Below are positions 5,073-7,393 of a stretch of DNA of 7,393 nucleotides, in pieces (within the stretch, counting starts at the first letter, position 1; each line of letters starts with the position of its first letter). The stretch covers positions 1 to 7,393 of the forward strand of contig JAOUMG010000085.1 in assembly GCA_029881635.1 (NCBI GenBank). Direction: 5' to 3'. The notes beneath the pieces are model-generated. The model saw only the letters and a program-made list of their open reading frames with translations. It did no database searches and was not told the origin of the DNA. Made by a program: the position numbers and the translations under genes. Source of the stretch: Paracoccaceae bacterium. Its GTDB lineage: Bacteria > Pseudomonadota > Alphaproteobacteria > Rhodobacterales > Rhodobacteraceae.

Positions 5073-6554
5073 TTACTCTGCGGCCAAGGCCGACCTTACG
5101 GCTGTACTCGGCTTTTTGGCCACTTCGAATTCCTCATGATAGGAACGCTCTACATTGACCGTCCAGACATCATGATTTTCACCCAGAATATTGCGCGCAG
5201 CCAGCATGGCCGAAAGCATCGAGTGGTCCTGGTTGTTGTAGCGGTGAAGGCCGTTGCGGCCTACGGTCTGGAAATTATCGAGTGAAAGAATCCATTCCTC
5301 AAGAACATCCAGGGCTTCGCGGTATTCGCCATCATATACAGGATAGGCTTTGGGCTGGCGGATGATTGCGGCATCGACGACATGTTCTTTTTTGCCGAGG
5401 CCGAGCTTCTCCAGCTCCTCCGAGGCCAGCTCGCGCAGGTCTTCGTCACTCATGTTCCAAAGGCCGTCACCCTGCTGACAGAAATACTCCATCCCAATCG
5501 ACGCAGTATTCTGATCCGGCAGCATTTCCTTCGACCAGGCACGGAAATTCTGGATGCGTCCGACTTGTACCTCGGGCGAGTGAATATAGATCCAGTTATC
5601 ATGGAAAGGATCCGAGTTTTCCAAGACCAGTGTCACAATCAGAAAATCGCGATACTTCAGCTTGTCCGCAGCCGCGATCACCTCGGGTGGCGGCGGCGGA
5701 TCAAAGGCATGGATCAGTTCACGCAAGGCCATGGAGTTGACGAAATGATCGCCCTCGATGCGGCTTTCGGTCGGCGCGGTGCCGTCCTCATGCCATTGGC
5801 GCACATCAATTGACGTAACCCGCTGGCCTTTGCGGTTCACCTTGACCACTTCCGAGCGCATGTTCACTTCGCCGCCCTTTTCCTCGACGAGCTGGGTTAC
5901 TTTTTCCCACATCATGCCGGGGCCCAGGCGCGGGTACTGGAATTCTTCGATCAGGCTGGACGTATCATTGGCACCTGAAATGGCATTCCAGACCGCCTTG
6001 AACAATGACAGGTTCTTGATCCGCTGGGCAGCCCAGTCAGCACGGATTTCCTTGGGGTTTATTCCCCAGACTTTCTGGGTATAGCTGCGGAAAAAATGCA
6101 TGTAGAGGCGTCCGCCAAAGCGGTTGATCACCCATTCCTCAAAATTCTCTTCCTTGCGGAACGGACGCACTTGCCATTTGAAATAGCTCAGCAGAATACG
6201 CATGCTTTCGTAAGGGCCGATATTCACGAGCGCATTGATCAATTTCAACGGATAGTCAAAAAACTTTCCGCGGTAGTAGATGCGCGAAACACGTGGAACG
6301 GTTATGAAATCATCCCCCAGAACCTCGTGCCACATTTCTTCGACTTCACTTACCTTTGTGAAGAACCGGTGCCCGCCGATGTCGAACCGATAGCCATTAT
6401 GTGACTCTGTCCGCGCGATACCTCCGACGATCTTGTCGGCCTCGAACACCACCGGCCGATAACCAGTGCTGCGTTTTTGCAATTCATATGCCGCCGTCAG
6501 TCCTGCAGGGCCGCCACCAATTATCACGACAGCGCTGCGATTATCTTGCTGCAT
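5073..6554 (-). CDS. FAD-dependent oxidoreductase, amine oxidase / UDP-galactopyranose mutase-like
   Basis: With the ATG at 6554 the protein has 493 residues. The N-terminus is an FAD-binding Rossmann fold: VVIIGGGPAGLTAAYEL with G13, G15, G18; E38 for the adenosine ribose; then VVFEADKIVGG and the GGHRFF motif (60-65). This arrangement is typical of the flavin amine-oxidase, protoporphyrinogen-oxidase and UDP-galactopyranose-mutase superfamily. The C-terminal NGLHRYNNQDHSMLSAMLAARNI segment corresponds to the second FAD-contacting region of this group. There is no signal peptide or membrane helix. Homologues of this type occur in polysaccharide clusters, and here the gene lies on the same strand as a nucleotide-sugar dehydrogenase, so a role in modifying a sugar or lipid-linked intermediate is likely. 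The substrate cannot be told. A TTG at 6575 would add seven residues but has no ribosome site; GGTGG followed by AACGAGA precedes the chosen ATG. A -10 box lies about 55 nt upstream. Confidence 0.88.
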   Translation of the reverse strand: MQQDNRSAVVIIGGGPAGLTAAYELQKRSTGYRPVVFEADKIVGGIARTESHNGYRFDIGGHRFFTKVSEVEEMWHEVLGDDFITVPRVSRIYYRGKFFDYPLKLINALVNIGPYESMRILLSYFKWQVRPFRKEENFEEWVINRFGGRLYMHFFRSYTQKVWGINPKEIRADWAAQRIKNLSLFKAVWNAISGANDTSSLIEEFQYPRLGPGMMWEKVTQLVEEKGGEVNMRSEVVKVNRKGQRVTSIDVRQWHEDGTAPTESRIEGDHFVNSMALRELIHAFDPPPPPEVIAAADKLKYRDFLIVTLVLENSDPFHDNWIYIHSPEVQVGRIQNFRAWSKEMLPDQNTASIGMEYFCQQGDGLWNMSDEDLRELASEELEKLGLGKKEHVVDAAIIRQPKAYPVYDGEYREALDVLEEWILSLDNFQTVGRNGLHRYNNQDHSMLSAMLAARNILGENHDVWTVNVERSYHEEFEVAKKPSTAVRSALAAE

Positions 6555-6607
6555 TCTCGTTACCACCGTTCCCAAACAATAAAAAAATAACCCAAACCCG
6601 TACCAGC

Positions 6608-6613
6608 ATTATA
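6608..6613 (-). promoter_or_regulatory. -10 element TATAAT for the FAD oxidoreductase gene
   Basis: A perfect TATAAT reads on the minus strand at 6613-6608, 53 nt before the ATG at 6554. The best-placed -35 (TTCGGG at 17-nt spacing) is poor, so an activator may be needed. It suggests that the gene can be transcribed separately from the upstream dehydrogenase. Confidence 0.45.
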
Positions 6614-6663
6614 CCGCTTTACGACCTTGGCCCGAAATGGTCTTTGCGAAATAATGACCCATG

Positions 6664-6900
6664 TCATTCCGATCCGGAACCAATCCAAGGGTTTCGTACC
6701 GCTTCGTTGCGGGATTCGCGGCAATGGATCCGCATTCCAAGTCGGGATTCTACCCTAGGATGATCGCCCCAGCGCCTCTCTCCTGCCGCAACCAGAATCG
6801 GGCGAATCTGTGTGCGCCCGATACCTTGCCGCGAATTATAGCTCAGTCCTACGGCGACCGACAGGCACACAAGCACAAAAAGGATGTCGACCATCATCAT
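6664..6900 (-). CDS. doubtful small ORF with N-terminal membrane segment
   Basis: This 78-residue ORF starts at an ATG that overlaps the dehydrogenase stop codon in an ATGA arrangement (6900-6897), the usual sign of translational coupling. Residues of about 4-20 (VDILFVLVCLSVAVGLS) are hydrophobic and could form one membrane helix or a signal anchor. The rest is Arg-rich, low in hydrophobic residues, and runs through repeat-like DNA, so the natural gene may end elsewhere or be a decayed remnant. There is no separate ribosome site beyond the end of the dehydrogenase gene. No family is recognised. It may equally be a chance ORF. Confidence 0.3.
   Translation of the reverse strand: MMMVDILFVLVCLSVAVGLSYNSRQGIGRTQIRPILVAAGERRWGDHPRVESRLGMRIHCRESRNEAVRNPWIGSGSE
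6797..6822 (-). terminator. hairpin downstream of the dehydrogenase gene
   Basis: ATCGGGCG (6797-6804) and CGCCCGAT (6815-6822) form a perfect 8-bp stem around a 10-nt loop, about 75 nt past the dehydrogenase stop codon. There is no T-run on the minus strand, so it could reduce read-through or stabilise the mRNA rather than act as a full terminator. Confidence 0.4.
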
Positions 6901-7393
6901 ATTTTTACCAGTTTTCCACCGGGGACGCCCACTTTCAGCGCCGAAAATACGTTGCGGGTATCCAGGACCAGCTTGGCTGATTTTGCGATGATGCCGTAGT
7001 CCACGTTCCGGTGATCAGTAGCAACCACAACGGCGTCAAAATCTGCCAGGGTCGCCTCGCTCAACTCTACCGAACGTCGGCCAGCCAGCGCTGGGTGATC
7101 CCGCGTCAAAGGAAAAACCGGAAAATACGGATCGTGATAGTCGCAGGCGGCGCCCATTTCTTCCAACCGGGTCAAAATTGCCAGTGCAGGGCTTTCACGG
7201 GTATCCTCAACATCCTTTTTGTAGGCCACCCCGACAATCAGGATCTTTGCCCCCTTTACCGCGGTGCCATTCTTTTTTGCCAGTTCAACGGCCACTCGCC
7301 CGGCGATCATATCCGGTGCGCTATCGTTGTTGGCACGCGCCAGATCAATGATTGGCAGACTGGATCCGACATCTTTGGCCCGCCAGGAAAGAT
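6897..7393 (-). CDS. nucleotide-sugar dehydrogenase (UDP-glucose/GDP-mannose dehydrogenase family), C-terminal part
   Basis: About 164 residues are visible; the gene begins beyond the window edge. In frame from the edge it reads LSWRAKDVGSSLPIIDLARANND, which corresponds to the central helical domain after the catalytic region (family: LTWKAREYG...). Then VKGAKILIVGVAYKKDVEDT and RESPALAILTRL open the C-terminal UDP-binding domain, with the G-V-A-Y-K-x-D-x-x-D-x-R-E-S-P motif. The form of this motif is most like UDP-N-acetyl-hexosamine 6-dehydrogenases (WbpA/TviB type), which oxidise the sugar C6 to a carboxylate with NAD+ for capsule, O-antigen or exopolysaccharide. The NAD-binding domain and catalytic Cys lie outside the window, so the exact substrate is open. 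An internal ATG at 7310 is not the start because the homologous frame continues upstream. It is likely part of the same cluster as the FAD oxidoreductase. Confidence 0.9.
   Translation of the reverse strand, partial: LSWRAKDVGSSLPIIDLARANNDSAPDMIAGRVAVELAKKNGTAVKGAKILIVGVAYKKDVEDTRESPALAILTRLEEMGAACDYHDPYFPVFPLTRDHPALAGRRSVELSEATLADFDAVVVATDHRNVDYGIIAKSAKLVLDTRNVFSALKVGVPGGKLVKI

Larger units (their letters stand above)
6555..6896. other. 342-nt region between the two polysaccharide genes
   Basis: This region has lower GC than its neighbours. It holds the -10 element above, an A/T-run (6581-6590), a repeat-like stretch at about 6664-6765 with two GGGATTC direct copies (6711-6717, 6744-6750) and a short dyad TTCCG-ATC-CGGAA (6667-6679), and the hairpin at 6797-6822. 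One doubtful small minus-strand ORF crosses it. The TCATTCC at one end and GGATGA at the other resemble dispersed intergenic repeats of proteobacteria, but this is only an impression. Confidence 0.4.

Noticed and set aside
5382..5813. 143-codon plus-strand ORF within the FAD oxidoreductase gene
   Set aside because: It is fully antisense to a gene with clear FAD motifs throughout, and it has no recognisable features.

Overview
The window looks like chromosomal DNA of a high-GC alphaproteobacterium, most likely Rhodobacterales-like. The clues are strong GC bias in codon third positions, a perfect FNR/FnrL-type box ahead of a universal stress gene, TTAACC-rich intergenic DNA, and GTAG-headed REP palindromes next to a REP-associated tyrosine transposase (RAYT). 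This placement is inferred from composition and gene types, not from a database match.

Layout. Positions 1-517 (minus strand) hold the N-terminal part of a C69/secernin-like Ntn-hydrolase. A divergent ettA (ABC-F translation factor, 708-2363) follows, with a small secreted protein of unknown function 5 nt downstream (2369-2923). Positions 2935-3614 form a RAYT/REP module: three GTAG-hairpin repeats of one family, then a minus-strand RAYT gene. The last repeat supplies the RAYT stop codon. An inverted pair of a second GTAG-hairpin family lies in frame inside the RAYT gene. A roughly 390-nt non-coding stretch (3615-4003) carries a long inverted repeat, an 11-bp-period repeat and two tandem dyads, one of them a perfect TTGAT-N4-ATCAA box. 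These lead into a UspA-family gene (4004-4438). After a 264-nt leader/intergenic region comes a cold shock protein gene (4703-4909) with a strong rho-independent terminator. It faces a second terminator belonging to the minus-strand cluster on the right.

The right third (5073-7393, minus strand) belongs to a surface-polysaccharide or nucleotide-sugar cluster. A nucleotide-sugar dehydrogenase enters from beyond the window edge. It is followed by a doubtful ATGA-overlapping membrane-peptide ORF and about 340 nt with hairpin and repeat-like DNA. Then comes an FAD-dependent amine-oxidase/UDP-galactopyranose-mutase-like oxidoreductase with its own TATAAT -10 element.

The most interesting parts are the RAYT gene that has absorbed a REP pair and ends inside another REP, and the tandem FNR-like operators ahead of the usp gene. 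I see no CRISPR array, tRNA, rRNA, phage gene or defence system. Apart from the RAYT module and the secreted ORF, the genes are recognisable housekeeping or stress families.
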